DNA of 64,000 nt from Teichococcus aestuarii (GTDB lineage Bacteria; Pseudomonadota; Alphaproteobacteria; Acetobacterales; Acetobacteraceae), in assembly GCF_003116135.1 (NCBI RefSeq), contig NZ_PDOA01000007.1:62001-126000 (forward strand), in the 5' to 3' direction. Within the stretch, counting starts at the first letter, position 1. Each line of letters begins with the position of its first letter. The notes beneath the pieces are model-generated. The model had not been told where the DNA came from. It saw only the letters and a program-made list of their open reading frames with translations, and made no database searches. The position numbers were made by a program, and so were the translations under genes. Positions 28,924-36,971 of this stretch are shown piece by piece.

Positions 28924-29574
28924 ATGACCGAGACGCGTGACTTCGACTTCGCCAGCCTCACCCCGCGCGAGCGCTACAAGCTGCTGATCGGCACCGTGGT
29001 GCCGCGCCCGATCGCCTGGGTGGTGACGGTGGACGGTGCCGGCCGGCCGAACGCCGCGCCCTATAGCTTCTTCAACTGCCTCTCGGCCGACCCGGCGATC
29101 GTGGCGCTCGGCATCGAGTTCCGCGCCGACGGCTCGCCCAAGGACACGGGGCGCAACATCCGCGAGACGGGCTGCTTCACCGTCCACATCGTCTCGGACG
29201 CGCTGCTGGAGGCGATGAATGTCTGCGCCGTGCCCTTCCCCCCGGGGGTGGACGAGCTGGAGCGCGCGGGCCTGGCGCTGCTGCCCGGCACGGCGGTGGC
29301 CAGCCCGCGCATCGCCGCCGCGCCGGCGGCGCTGGAATGCCGGCTGCACTCCTTCCTGGAGATCGGCGCCTCGCGCGAGATCGTGCTGGGCGAGGTGGTG
29401 CACGCCCATCTGCACGCCGGCATCGTCAACGACAGCCTGCATGTGGACCCGGCGGGGCTGGACGCGGTGGGCCGCATGGGCGGCCACGCCTATGCCCGCA
29501 CGCGCGACCATTTCGACCTGCCCACCATGGACGCGGCCCGCTTCGAATCCGGCGACTGGCCCCGCCGCACCTGA
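28924..29574 (+). CDS. flavin reductase family protein
   Basis: A 216-residue FMN-binding split-barrel protein of the flavin-reductase-like family. The conserved blocks are 'YKLLIGTVVPRPIAWVVTV', 'NAAPYSFFNCLSADPAIVAL', 'KDTGRNIRETGCFTVHIVSD' and 'CRLHSFLEIGASREIVLGEV'. Such proteins reduce flavin for two-component monooxygenases or act as small oxidoreductases. No partner oxygenase is adjacent. Expression is probably monocistronic: the stop is followed directly by a hairpin repeat. Confidence 0.87.
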   Translation: MTETRDFDFASLTPRERYKLLIGTVVPRPIAWVVTVDGAGRPNAAPYSFFNCLSADPAIVALGIEFRADGSPKDTGRNIRETGCFTVHIVSDALLEAMNVCAVPFPPGVDELERAGLALLPGTAVASPRIAAAPAALECRLHSFLEIGASREIVLGEVVHAHLHAGIVNDSLHVDPAGLDAVGRMGGHAYARTRDHFDLPTMDAARFESGDWPRRT

Positions 29575-29614
29575 CAGAAAAAAGATGGGGGCGCGGGGGA
29601 ATTCCTTCCCCCGC
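29575..29614. repeat. 40-bp hairpin repeat, copy 2; likely terminator
   Basis: Starts at the base after the flavin reductase stop codon. It matches the copy at 9071-9110 in 35 of 40 positions. The 9-bp stem is 29593-29601 with 29606-29614, loop TTCC, followed by CCTTTT. The two outer stem pairs are GC/GC here against CT/AG in copy 1, so pairing is preserved although four bases changed. That is evidence of selection on the RNA or DNA hairpin. Confidence 0.75.
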
Positions 29615-29677
29615 CCTTTTCACTTCTCTCTCGCTCGGATAGCCCCGGAGCCTTCGCCAGCAAGAGGAGCGACCTCC

Positions 29678-30469
29678 ATGGATTTCACGCAGGAACTGGC
29701 CGGCCGGCGGGTGGTGGTGACGGGTGCCTGCGGCGTGGTGGGCCGCTGGATCGTGGATACCTTCGCCCGCGCCGGCGCGCGGCTCTGCCTGACGGACGCC
29801 GACGCCGCCGGGCTGGAGGCGCTGGCCGCCGCCACGCCGCTGGGCGAGGGCGGCTTCGCCCGCGCCGTGGACCTGACCGACGCCGCCGCCATCGAGGCGC
29901 TGGCCGCCGAGATCGGCGCGCGCTGGGGCGCGGCCGAGGTGCTGGTGAACAATGCCGGCGTCTATCCCAGCGGCTTCCTGCTCGACATCGACGCGGCGGA
30001 GTGGGACCGCATCATGGATGTCAACCTGCGCGCGCCCTTCGTGCTGACCCGCGCCCTGGCGCGGCAGATGGTGGGGCAGGGGGTGAAGGGCAGCATCATC
30101 AACATCTCCTCCGGCGCCTCGCGCAAGATGCGCCGCTCGGTGGTGCCCTACTGCGTCTCCAAGACGGCGCTGGACCGGCTGACCAAGGGCTTCGCCATCG
30201 AGCTGGCGGAATACGGCATCCGCGTGAACGCGCTGGAGCCCGGCTTTGCCCCCGGCAGCACCGCCAGCCCGCTGACGGCGGCGCATGTGGAGGCCACCGT
30301 GGCGGCCATTCCGCTCGGCCGCGGCAGCTCGCCCGAGGATGTCGGCAACGCGCTGGTCTACCTGGCCAGCAGCGCCTCCGCCTACATGACGGGCGGCACC
30401 ATGACGGTGGATGGCGGCAACTCCATCGGCTCGCTCGCCGTGCACCAGGACAAGAAGTCGGCGCTGTGA
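29678..30469 (+). CDS. SDR family NAD(P)-dependent oxidoreductase
   Basis: A 263-residue short-chain dehydrogenase. The catalytic Ser is in 'IINISSGASRK' and the Tyr-x3-Lys is 'YCVSK'; 'VLVNNAGVYPSG' is the structural NNAG block and 'MTGGTMTVDGGNSI' the C-terminal family block. The cofactor loop reads 'TGACGVVGRWI', so the second-to-last Gly of TGxxxGxG is Val, a modest deviation. The start at 29678 has AGAGGAG about nine bases upstream. The stop overlaps the GTG of the deacetylase gene (GTGA), so the two are coupled. The substrate is unknown. Confidence 0.87.
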   Translation: MDFTQELAGRRVVVTGACGVVGRWIVDTFARAGARLCLTDADAAGLEALAAATPLGEGGFARAVDLTDAAAIEALAAEIGARWGAAEVLVNNAGVYPSGFLLDIDAAEWDRIMDVNLRAPFVLTRALARQMVGQGVKGSIINISSGASRKMRRSVVPYCVSKTALDRLTKGFAIELAEYGIRVNALEPGFAPGSTASPLTAAHVEATVAAIPLGRGSSPEDVGNALVYLASSASAYMTGGTMTVDGGNSIGSLAVHQDKKSAL

Positions 30470-31365
30470 GCGGGGCGGAGCGGGGCCCCTGGCCGGCCTA
30501 CCAGTGGCCGGAGGGGAAGCGCAGTGCCTTCTGCCTCAGCGTCGATGTCGACGCGGACGCGCCCTATCTCTGGGCGCAGCGCCGGCCGGAGGATGCCCGC
30601 ATGCTGGGCCAGCTGGAGCAGCGCCGCTTCGGCCTGCGGCAGGGCATCTGGCGCCTGCTCGACCTGCTGGACCGCTTCGGGGTGAAGGGCAGCTTCTTCG
30701 TCCCCGGCGTGGTGGCCGAGGCCAACCCGCACCTGCTGCCCGCCTTCCTGGAGCGCGGGCACGAGGTGGGGCTGCATGGCTGGTTCCACGAGATCGTGGC
30801 GCAGAGCAGCGATGCCGAGTTCACTGCGGCGCTGGAGGCCTCGCTCGGCCTGTTCCGCCGGCAGACGGGCGCCGCGCCGCGCGGCTTCCGCTCCCCCGCC
30901 TGGGAGATGACGCCGCACATGCTGGCCGAGCTGCGCCGCCACGGCCTCTATGACAGCTCGCTGATGGGCGCCGACCACCCCTACGAGATGGAGGGCGTGG
31001 TGGAGGTGCCGGTGCAGTGGGCGATCGACGACGCGGTGCACTTCAAGTTCTCCGCCCTGCCAACGGATCGCGGCCCGCCCATGGCGCCCGGCCCGGTGCT
31101 GGAGGGCTGGCTGGACGAATGGGCGGCGCTGCACCGGCTGGGCCAGATGATGACCGTGACGGTGCATGACTGGATCTCCGGCCGGGCGCAGCAGCTGGTG
31201 CTGCTGGAGCGGCTGCTGGCGCGCGTCACCGCGGAGCCGGAGGCCTGGGTGGCGACGGTGGGGGAGGTGGCGGCGCATCATGCCGCCTCGGCCAATGTCG
31301 GGCGCTTCGCCGTCGCGGCGGCGCTGCCGGAGCCGGTGGAGCCGCGCCGCCTCGGCCGCGGCTGA
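30466..31365 (+). CDS. polysaccharide deacetylase family protein, cytoplasmic
   Basis: A 299-residue NodB-homology protein without a signal peptide. Motif 1 is 'CLSVDVDADAP', motif 2 'EVGLHGWFHE' (the His pair for metal), motif 3 'GFRSPAWEMTPHML'. This variant, with 'GWxHE' and no export signal, resembles PuuE/allantoinase-like and other cytoplasmic deacetylases or deformylases that act on small N-acyl compounds instead of cell-wall glycans. GTG at 30466 is used because of the 4-bp overlap with the SDR gene. The coupled SDR suggests a two-step small-molecule pathway. Confidence 0.82.
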   Translation: MSGAERGPWPAYQWPEGKRSAFCLSVDVDADAPYLWAQRRPEDARMLGQLEQRRFGLRQGIWRLLDLLDRFGVKGSFFVPGVVAEANPHLLPAFLERGHEVGLHGWFHEIVAQSSDAEFTAALEASLGLFRRQTGAAPRGFRSPAWEMTPHMLAELRRHGLYDSSLMGADHPYEMEGVVEVPVQWAIDDAVHFKFSALPTDRGPPMAPGPVLEGWLDEWAALHRLGQMMTVTVHDWISGRAQQLVLLERLLARVTAEPEAWVATVGEVAAHHAASANVGRFAVAAALPEPVEPRRLGRG

Positions 31366-31501
31366 GCGCGGCCACCATGCGTGGGCGAGGCGAATGGCCT
31401 CGCTGGCAGGCCGGGGGGCGAAGCTGCTATCCTGGCCGCCGCGCCTTTCCTGTGCTTCCTCCTGGTCCTCCCGGCCCGCCGTTTCCCGAAAGCCTCGCCT
31501 G

Positions 31502-32695
31502 ATGCGGATGCCCCGACTGCGCCTGACCCATCCCTGGCTGGCGGCCCTGCCGGCCCTGGCGCTGCTGCTGGGCGCGCCCGCCGCGCCGCGCGCCGCCGGG
31601 CTGGTCTATGTGTTGAACTCGGGCGACGCCACCATCCAGGTGCTGGATGCCGAGACGCGGGCGGAGGTGCGCCGCATCCCCGTGCTGCGCGAGGTGCACC
31701 ACCTGGCCCTGACGCCGGATGGCGGCACTCTGATGGTGGGCGATTCCGGCGCCAACGAGATGCTGATGATCAACCCCGCCACGGGCGAGCTGATCCGGCG
31801 CGAGGCGCTCTCCAACCCCTACCACCTGGGCTTCAGCCCGGATGGCCGCTTCCTGGTCATCACCAGCCTGCGGCGGGACCAGGTGGACATCTACCGCTGG
31901 GACGGCGCGGCGCTGACCCTGGCCAAGCGGCTTGGCATGCCGGACATGCCGAGCCACCTCGCCTACAGCCCGGACAACCGCGTGGTCTATGTCACCCTCC
32001 AGGGCAGCGGCACCGTCGCCGCCATCAGCCTGGAGACGCTGGAGCCGCTCTGGACCGTGCCGGTGGGGCCGGAGCCGGCCGGCATCATCTGGCACCGGGA
32101 CAGGCTGCTGGTCGGCATCATGGGCAGCGACCACGTGGCGGTGCTGGACCCCGCCACCCAGGCGGTGGAGCGCACCGTCTCGGTCGGGCGCGGCGCGCAC
32201 GCGCTGTTCCCCTCGCCGGACGGCAGCACGATCTACGTCACCAGCCGGGTGGACAGCCGCATCACGCTGCTCGACCCGGCCAGCCTCGAGGTGGTGCGCA
32301 GCCTGAAGGTGCCGGGCGGGCCGGACTGCATCAGCATCGACCCGCAGGGCCGGCTCTGGGTGACGCTGCGCTGGCAGGGCCGCATCGGCGTGCTGGATGT
32401 CGAGACCGGCAAGCTGGAGACGCAGCGCGTCGGCCGCTCGCCGCACGGCATCCTCTACGCGGCCGCGGCCAGCGCCGCGCCGGAGGCCGCCGGGAACACG
32501 GCCGCCGGGAGCGCCGCTCCCGCCACGCCGGCGGCCACCGCAAGCCCGGCGCCGGCGCCCGCCGTGGCCCCTGTCACGGCTCCGGCGAAGGCGCCTGGCA
32601 CGGCCCCCGGGGCTGCCCCGGCGGCAGCTCCGCCGCCCGCGCCCGCAGTGGCCGCTCCGCCCGCCGCCGGGGCGCCGGCCGCCCCGGCCCGTTGA
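31502..32695 (+). CDS. exported YncE-like beta-propeller protein with Ala/Pro tail
   Basis: A 397-residue protein with a Sec signal ('WLAALPALALLLGAP', cleavage near 'PRAA'). About seven blades follow, of the type 'VLDAETRAEVRRIPV', 'ALTPDGGTLMVGDSGANEM' and 'LDPATQAVERTVSVGRGA', as in YVTN/YncE propellers. The last 75 or so residues are almost only Ala, Pro, Gly, Val and Thr, a likely extended tail in the periplasm or through the wall. Propellers of this kind bind ligands or partner enzymes. The next gene, a Tat-type exported deacetylase, begins 5 bp later. The start at 31502 precedes the signal; no strong ribosome site is visible. Confidence 0.8.
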   Translation: MRMPRLRLTHPWLAALPALALLLGAPAAPRAAGLVYVLNSGDATIQVLDAETRAEVRRIPVLREVHHLALTPDGGTLMVGDSGANEMLMINPATGELIRREALSNPYHLGFSPDGRFLVITSLRRDQVDIYRWDGAALTLAKRLGMPDMPSHLAYSPDNRVVYVTLQGSGTVAAISLETLEPLWTVPVGPEPAGIIWHRDRLLVGIMGSDHVAVLDPATQAVERTVSVGRGAHALFPSPDGSTIYVTSRVDSRITLLDPASLEVVRSLKVPGGPDCISIDPQGRLWVTLRWQGRIGVLDVETGKLETQRVGRSPHGILYAAAASAAPEAAGNTAAGSAAPATPAATASPAPAPAVAPVTAPAKAPGTAPGAAPAAAPPPAPAVAAPPAAGAPAAPAR

Positions 32696-32700
32696 GCGGC

Positions 32701-33498
32701 ATGCCGGTGCCATCCTCCCGCCGGGGCCTGCTGCGCGTGGCGCTGGGCGGGCTGGCCGCCCTGCCGGCCGCCAGCCAGGCCCTGGCGCAACCGCCCCTCT
32801 CCAGGCCGGCCCTGGCGCAATGCCGCGCCGGCACGCTCTACCTCACCATCGACACGGGCTGGGGCCGGGAGGCGGAGGACATCGCCGCCGCCATGCGCGC
32901 GCGGGACGTGCGCGCCACCCTCTTCGTCGCCGACGAGCCGGATTACCGCGGCGGCCGCACCCTGGGCGAGGGCTGGGCGCCGTTCTGGCGCGCCCGCGCG
33001 GCGGAGGGCCACGCCTTCGCCAGCCACACCTTCCGCCACTGGTATTTCGGCGCCGATCCCGGGCTGGGGCGGGTGCGCTACGCCTCCCGCCGGGGGGAGG
33101 GGGCGGTGGTGCTGGATGGCGCCGGCCTCTGCGCCGAGCTGGCGCGGCCGGTCGATGCGCTGCGCGCCATGGCGCCGGAGGCCCGGATCCTGCCGCTGTG
33201 GCGCGCGCCGGGCGGCCGCACCAGCCCCAACGCGCTGCGCCTGGCCGCCGCCTGCGGCCTGCGCCACCAGGGCTGGACCGCGAACGGCTTCCTGGGCGAC
33301 GAGCTGGACAGCGCCGCCCACCCCAACGCCGCGCTGCTCGCCCGCGCCCTGGGCGCCATTCGCGATGGCGAGGTGCTGGTGATGCACTGGGGCGTGCGCA
33401 GCCGGCGCGAGCCCTACGGGCTGGTTTTTCCTGCCTTGCTGGACGGGCTGCTGGCGAAGGGCTTCTGCTTCGCCACCCTGCCGGCCCAAGGTGCTTGA
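32701..33498 (+). CDS. exported polysaccharide deacetylase family protein
   Basis: A 265-residue NodB-type protein. The N-terminus 'SSRRGLLRVALGGLAALPAA' is a twin-arginine signal. Motif 1 is 'YLTIDTGWG' (TIDTG in place of TFDDG), motif 2 'FASHTFRHW' provides the metal His pair, 'LWRAPGGRTSPNAL' is motif 3 and 'VLVMHWG' motif 5. Catalysis is plausible, on a periplasmic or surface glycan. It begins 5 bp after the beta-propeller stop, so the two are co-expressed. The stop codon lies inside the first unit of a 17-bp tandem repeat. Confidence 0.82.
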   Translation: MPVPSSRRGLLRVALGGLAALPAASQALAQPPLSRPALAQCRAGTLYLTIDTGWGREAEDIAAAMRARDVRATLFVADEPDYRGGRTLGEGWAPFWRARAAEGHAFASHTFRHWYFGADPGLGRVRYASRRGEGAVVLDGAGLCAELARPVDALRAMAPEARILPLWRAPGGRTSPNALRLAAACGLRHQGWTANGFLGDELDSAAHPNAALLARALGAIRDGEVLVMHWGVRSRREPYGLVFPALLDGLLAKGFCFATLPAQGA

Positions 33499-33591
33499 GA
33501 AGACCGGGTGCTTGAGAAGACCGGGTGCTTGAGAAGACCGGGTGCTTGAGAAGGCCGGGTGCCTGAGACGACACGCGGTGCCTGAGGAAAG
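33491..33591. repeat. 17-bp tandem repeat (minisatellite), 4 units plus decayed units
   Basis: The unit GTGCTTGAGAAGACCGG occurs at 33491, 33508 and 33525 without change and at 33542 with one change (A to G). A degenerate unit follows at 33559-33575, and a partial one at 33578-33591. The array starts within the last codons of the deacetylase gene, so the stop TGA is part of unit 1, and it ends 12 bp before the next start codon. The period is not a multiple of three. There are no spacers, so it is not a CRISPR array. Confidence 0.95.
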
Positions 33592-33603
33592 AGGAGGGCG
33601 CGC

Positions 33604-34551
33604 ATGATCGACGCGCTGCAGGATGCCTGGAACATGGGCCAGGGCTGGCTGTTCGAGGTGCTGGTCCAGCCCGCGCTCTACGCGCTCGGCCTGATGGAAT
33701 GGGCCGAGGACGCCTTCGAGTGGATGAACTTCGCGCTGTTCGGCGTGGTGCAGGTGCTGGTGATCTACGCCGTGTGCCGGCCGCTGGAGGCCTGGAAGCC
33801 GGTGGAGCCGCGCACCGACGGGCGCAGCATCCGCACGGATGTCTTCTACACCGTGCTCACCCGGCTCGGGCTGCTGCCGCTGCTGGCCTTCATCGCCTTC
33901 GCCTCGCTCGGCGCCTGGTGGGAGGCCTCGGTGGCCGACAGCGGCTGGGTGCCGCCGACGCTGGAGACCCTCTTCCCGATCCTGCGGGACTGGCCGCTGC
34001 TGGCGCTGGCCGTCTACATCGTGGTGCTGGATTTCGGCGAGTACTGGCGGCACCGCTTCCAGCACACCTTCGGCTGGTGGTGGGCGCTGCATTCCATCCA
34101 CCACGCCCAGCGCCAGATGACCTTCTGGACGGATGACCGCAACCACATCCTGGACGACGTCATCGGCGCCGTCTGGTTCGGCGGCATCGCGCTGCTGATC
34201 GGCGTGCCGCCGGGGCACTTCCCCATCGTGGTGCTGGTGCTGCGGCTGGCGGAGGCGCTGAGCCACGCCAATGTGCGCCTCTCCTTCGGCCGGGTGGGGG
34301 AGCGGCTGCTGGTCTCGCCGCGCTTCCACCGGCTGCACCACAGCGAGCTGGCGCCGGGCGAGGAAGGCCGCAACTACGGCGTGCTGCTGCCGGTGTGGGA
34401 CTGGATGTTCGGCACCGCCGATTTCCGCCGCGACGTGTTCCGCCCCACCGGCGAATCCTCGCTGCCGGAGGCGCTGGCCACCGGCGGCTGGTGGCGCCAG
34501 CAGGTGCTCGGCCTGCGCCGCATGGGCGCGGCGCTGCTCGGCCGCGGCTGA
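33604..34551 (+). CDS. sterol desaturase/fatty acid hydroxylase family protein
   Basis: A 315-residue membrane di-iron protein. The three His clusters are H150-RFQ-H154, H163-SI-HH167 and H242-RL-HH246, with an extra 'SHANVRLSFGR' region, as expected for the fatty-acid-hydroxylase superfamily. At least four hydrophobic segments are visible. Relatives hydroxylate or desaturate lipids, sterols or carotenoids. The start at 33604 follows 'GAGGAAAGAGGAGG'. It lies behind the minisatellite and may belong to the same transcript as the upstream deacetylase. Confidence 0.87.
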   Translation: MIDALQDAWNMGQGWLFEVLVQPALYALGLMEWAEDAFEWMNFALFGVVQVLVIYAVCRPLEAWKPVEPRTDGRSIRTDVFYTVLTRLGLLPLLAFIAFASLGAWWEASVADSGWVPPTLETLFPILRDWPLLALAVYIVVLDFGEYWRHRFQHTFGWWWALHSIHHAQRQMTFWTDDRNHILDDVIGAVWFGGIALLIGVPPGHFPIVVLVLRLAEALSHANVRLSFGRVGERLLVSPRFHRLHHSELAPGEEGRNYGVLLPVWDWMFGTADFRRDVFRPTGESSLPEALATGGWWRQQVLGLRRMGAALLGRG

Positions 34552-34596
34552 GCCGCGCCGCTTGACGGCGCCGCCCGGGCGGGGAAGGTGAGGGGG

Positions 34597-35205
34597 ATGA
34601 GCGAAGACCCCCGCATCTCCTCCCCCGCCGCGCTGCGCAACCGCGACCCCATCCTGGCGGTGCTGCGCCGCCACCTGCCGCCCGCCGGGCTGCTGCTGGA
34701 GATCGCCAGCGGCGGCGGCGAGCACGCGGTGCACTTCGCCGCCCACCTGCCCGGCTGGACGGTGCAGCCCACCGACCCGACGCCGGAGGCACGCGCCAGC
34801 CTCGCCGCCCGGCTGGCCGAGACGGGCCTGCCCAACCTCCGCCCGCCCCTGGCGCTCGACGTGCGGGCGCCGGATTGGCCGGTGACGCGGGCGGATGCCG
34901 TGCTCTGCGTCAACATGATCCACATCGCCCCCTGGGCGGCGACGCCGGCGCTGATGGCGGGCGCCGCGCGCTGCCTGCCGCCCGGGGCGCCGCTGCTGCT
35001 CTATGGCCCCTACCGGCGGGGCGGAGCCCACACCGCCCCCGGCAACGCCGCCTTCGACGAGAGCCTGCGCCAGCGCGACCCGGAATGGGGCGTGCGCGAC
35101 CTGGAGGCGGTCACCGCCGCCGCCGTCGCCGCCGGCTTCCGCCCCGGCCCGGTGGAGGAGATGCCGGCCAACAACCTGATGCCGCTGTTCCACCGCGCGG
35201 GCTGA
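34597..35205 (+). CDS. DUF938 family SAM-dependent methyltransferase
   Basis: A 202-residue class I methyltransferase-like protein. The SAM motif I is 'LLLEIASGGGEHAVHFA' and the family signature continues 'WTVQPTDPTPEA', 'NMIHIAPWAAT' and 'LLLYGPYRRGG', diagnostic of DUF938. No substrate is known for the family. The ATG at 34597 follows 'GGTGAGGGGG' at short spacing; the in-frame GTG at 34588 is an alternative. It is 45 bp downstream of the hydroxylase gene on the same strand. Confidence 0.88.
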   Translation: MSEDPRISSPAALRNRDPILAVLRRHLPPAGLLLEIASGGGEHAVHFAAHLPGWTVQPTDPTPEARASLAARLAETGLPNLRPPLALDVRAPDWPVTRADAVLCVNMIHIAPWAATPALMAGAARCLPPGAPLLLYGPYRRGGAHTAPGNAAFDESLRQRDPEWGVRDLEAVTAAAVAAGFRPGPVEEMPANNLMPLFHRAG

Positions 35206-35295
35206 GCGCGCGCGGCGCCGCCTTCACCGCGCCGCAAGCATTGCCGCGCCATCCTGCCGGCCGGGCGGACGATGCCGGGCCAGGAGGGCGGAGCG

Positions 35296-35808
35296 ATGCG
35301 CGGCGGATGGATGATGCGGGGCCTGGGGATGCTGGCGCTGGGCGCGGTGCTGGGCACCGGGCTCGGCCCGGCGCTGGAGGGGTTCACGGCGGCCGGCCCG
35401 GCCCGGGCCGAGGCGCCCATGCCCCGCTTCGCGGCGGCCGACCCGGCGGCGCTGTCGGCGGTGGAGCAGGCGCGCGGCCCCCTGCTGGTCCGTGTCCGGG
35501 CCAACGGCCTGCCAGTGGAGGTCGAGACTCTGCGCCTCGACCTGAACGGCGATGGCGAGCCGGAGATCCTGGCCCGCCTCTCCACCCCGCGCGGCTGCGC
35601 GCCGCTCGGCCGGGCGGATTGCCCGATGCTGGTGCTGCAGCGCCAGCCCGATGGCCGCCATGTCGAGATCGGCACCTTCTTCGCCGACCGGGTGCGGCTG
35701 GCCGGCGAGCGCAGCCAGGGCTGGCAGGATCTGGAGATGCGCTTCGTCAACGGCCCCTGGCGGCGCGCCGCCTGGAACGGCACGCTCTACCGGAGCACGC
35801 GCCGCTGA
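35296..35808 (+). CDS. exported hypothetical protein with calcium-loop-like motif
   Basis: A 170-residue protein that I do not recognise. The N-terminus has a signal or membrane segment ('MLALGAVLGTGLGPAL', residues 10-25) and a possible cleavage site near 'PARAEA'. 'RLDLNGDGEPEILARL' resembles an FG-GAP or EF-hand-like D-x-N-x-D-G loop. Two Cys ('RGCAPLGRADCP') may form a disulfide in the periplasm. The ATG at 35296 is chosen for the strong 'AGGAGGGCGGAGCG' site; an ATG eight codons upstream lacks one. Confidence 0.7.
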   Translation: MRGGWMMRGLGMLALGAVLGTGLGPALEGFTAAGPARAEAPMPRFAAADPAALSAVEQARGPLLVRVRANGLPVEVETLRLDLNGDGEPEILARLSTPRGCAPLGRADCPMLVLQRQPDGRHVEIGTFFADRVRLAGERSQGWQDLEMRFVNGPWRRAAWNGTLYRSTRR

Positions 35809-35953
35809 GCCTTTTCGGTTCGGACTCGTCACAAAATCTTGAGCGGGCCCGGCCGCCCCGGCTTGGCTCTGGCCATCCTCCCGCCACGCCCGCAGGCTGA
35901 AGGCGCGGCCCGCAAGAGGCCGCCCATGAAGCAAGCCCTGTGGAGGATATGCC

Positions 35954-36952
35954 GTGAAATCCCTCTCCCGCCGGTTCCTGCTCGGCGCGGCCTGCCTCGG
36001 CTGTGGCGGCGCGCATCTCGGGTTGCGCGCCACGCCGGCCCAGGCCCAGTCCACCTCTTCCCCGCGCTGGAGCCCGCCGGCCTCGGGTGAGCGCTGCCCC
36101 TCCCGCTGGGGCCCGCAGGACCGGCGCGGCAGCATGAACCTGATGACGCCGGAGCGCGCCAAGCGCGCCGCCGGGCTGGTGCGCAACGGCACCATGGTGG
36201 AGCTGGGCCACACCCTGGCGCAGACCATGCCCTTCTTCGGCACCCGCCGCTTCGACGTGCACCTGAAGCGCACCTTCATGAACCCCCAGGCCAACCGGCG
36301 CGGCAGCAACGAGGAGCTGGTGGTCTCCGAGATCGGCCAGGTCGGCACGCAGCTCGACGCCTTCCCGCACCAGACCATCGGCGACGAGGTGTACAACTGC
36401 GTCAAGTACGAGGACATCGCCGGCCGCGACGGCTTCCGCGAGATGGGGGTGGACCGGGTCGGCACCATCTTCACCCGCGGCGTGCTGATCGACGTGGCCG
36501 GGCTGAAGGGGGTGCAGACCCTGCCCGACGACTACGAGATCACCGTGGCCGACCTGGAGCAGGCGCTGCAACGGCAGGGCGTGGCGCTGGAGGAGGGCGA
36601 CGCCGTCATCATCCACACCGGCTGGGGCCTGCTCTGGGGCCGCGAGAATGCGCGCTACGTCGCCGGCTGCCCCGGCATCGGCGTGGCGGCGGCGCAGTGG
36701 ATCCTGCAGCGCAACCCGATGCTGATGGGCTCCGACAACTGGCCGGTGGAATGCGCGCCCTCCAAGACCATGCCGGATGCCAGCCTGCCGGTGCATCAGC
36801 TGGCGCTGGTGGTGCATGGCGTGCACCTGCTGGAGAACATGAAGCTGGACGAGCTGGCGCGGCGCGGCCAGTCGGAGTTCGCCTTCATGCTGCAGCCGCT
36901 GAAGATCAGCGGCGGCACCGGCTCCACCGTGGCGCCCACCGCCATGTTCTGA
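35954..36952 (+). CDS. exported cyclase (kynurenine formamidase-like) family protein
   Basis: A 332-residue protein with a signal peptide carrying paired Arg ('SLSRRFLLGAACLGCGG', cleavage near 'AQAQS'). The cyclase-family metal motif HxGTHxDxPxH reads 'QVGTQLDAFPH' here, so two ligand positions are Gln. The later blocks 'GVLIDVAGLKG' and 'GDAVIIHTGWG' are conserved. GTG at 35954 is used, with TGGAGGA upstream. Family members hydrolyse N-formylkynurenine, isatin or similar. The Gln substitutions point to a divergent subgroup, and export is also unlike cytoplasmic KynB. Confidence 0.82.
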   Translation: MKSLSRRFLLGAACLGCGGAHLGLRATPAQAQSTSSPRWSPPASGERCPSRWGPQDRRGSMNLMTPERAKRAAGLVRNGTMVELGHTLAQTMPFFGTRRFDVHLKRTFMNPQANRRGSNEELVVSEIGQVGTQLDAFPHQTIGDEVYNCVKYEDIAGRDGFREMGVDRVGTIFTRGVLIDVAGLKGVQTLPDDYEITVADLEQALQRQGVALEEGDAVIIHTGWGLLWGRENARYVAGCPGIGVAAAQWILQRNPMLMGSDNWPVECAPSKTMPDASLPVHQLALVVHGVHLLENMKLDELARRGQSEFAFMLQPLKISGGTGSTVAPTAMF

Positions 36953-36971
36953 GCGTGCCGCGGCGCCGCGC

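Noticed and set aside
33491-33591. Possible CRISPR-like array
   Set aside because: Units of 17 bp directly abut with no spacers, and no cas genes are present. It is a minisatellite.
32455-35193. A 912-codon open frame on the minus strand, antisense to four genes
   Set aside because: Low-complexity Gln/His/Arg/Gly composition is typical of shadow frames in high-GC DNA. The plus-strand genes here have clear family motifs.
35820-35850. Possible Pho box (GTCACAAAATCTTGAG) before the cyclase gene
   Set aside because: Only one half-site is recognisable and the repeat spacing is wrong. The nearby genes have no phosphate link.
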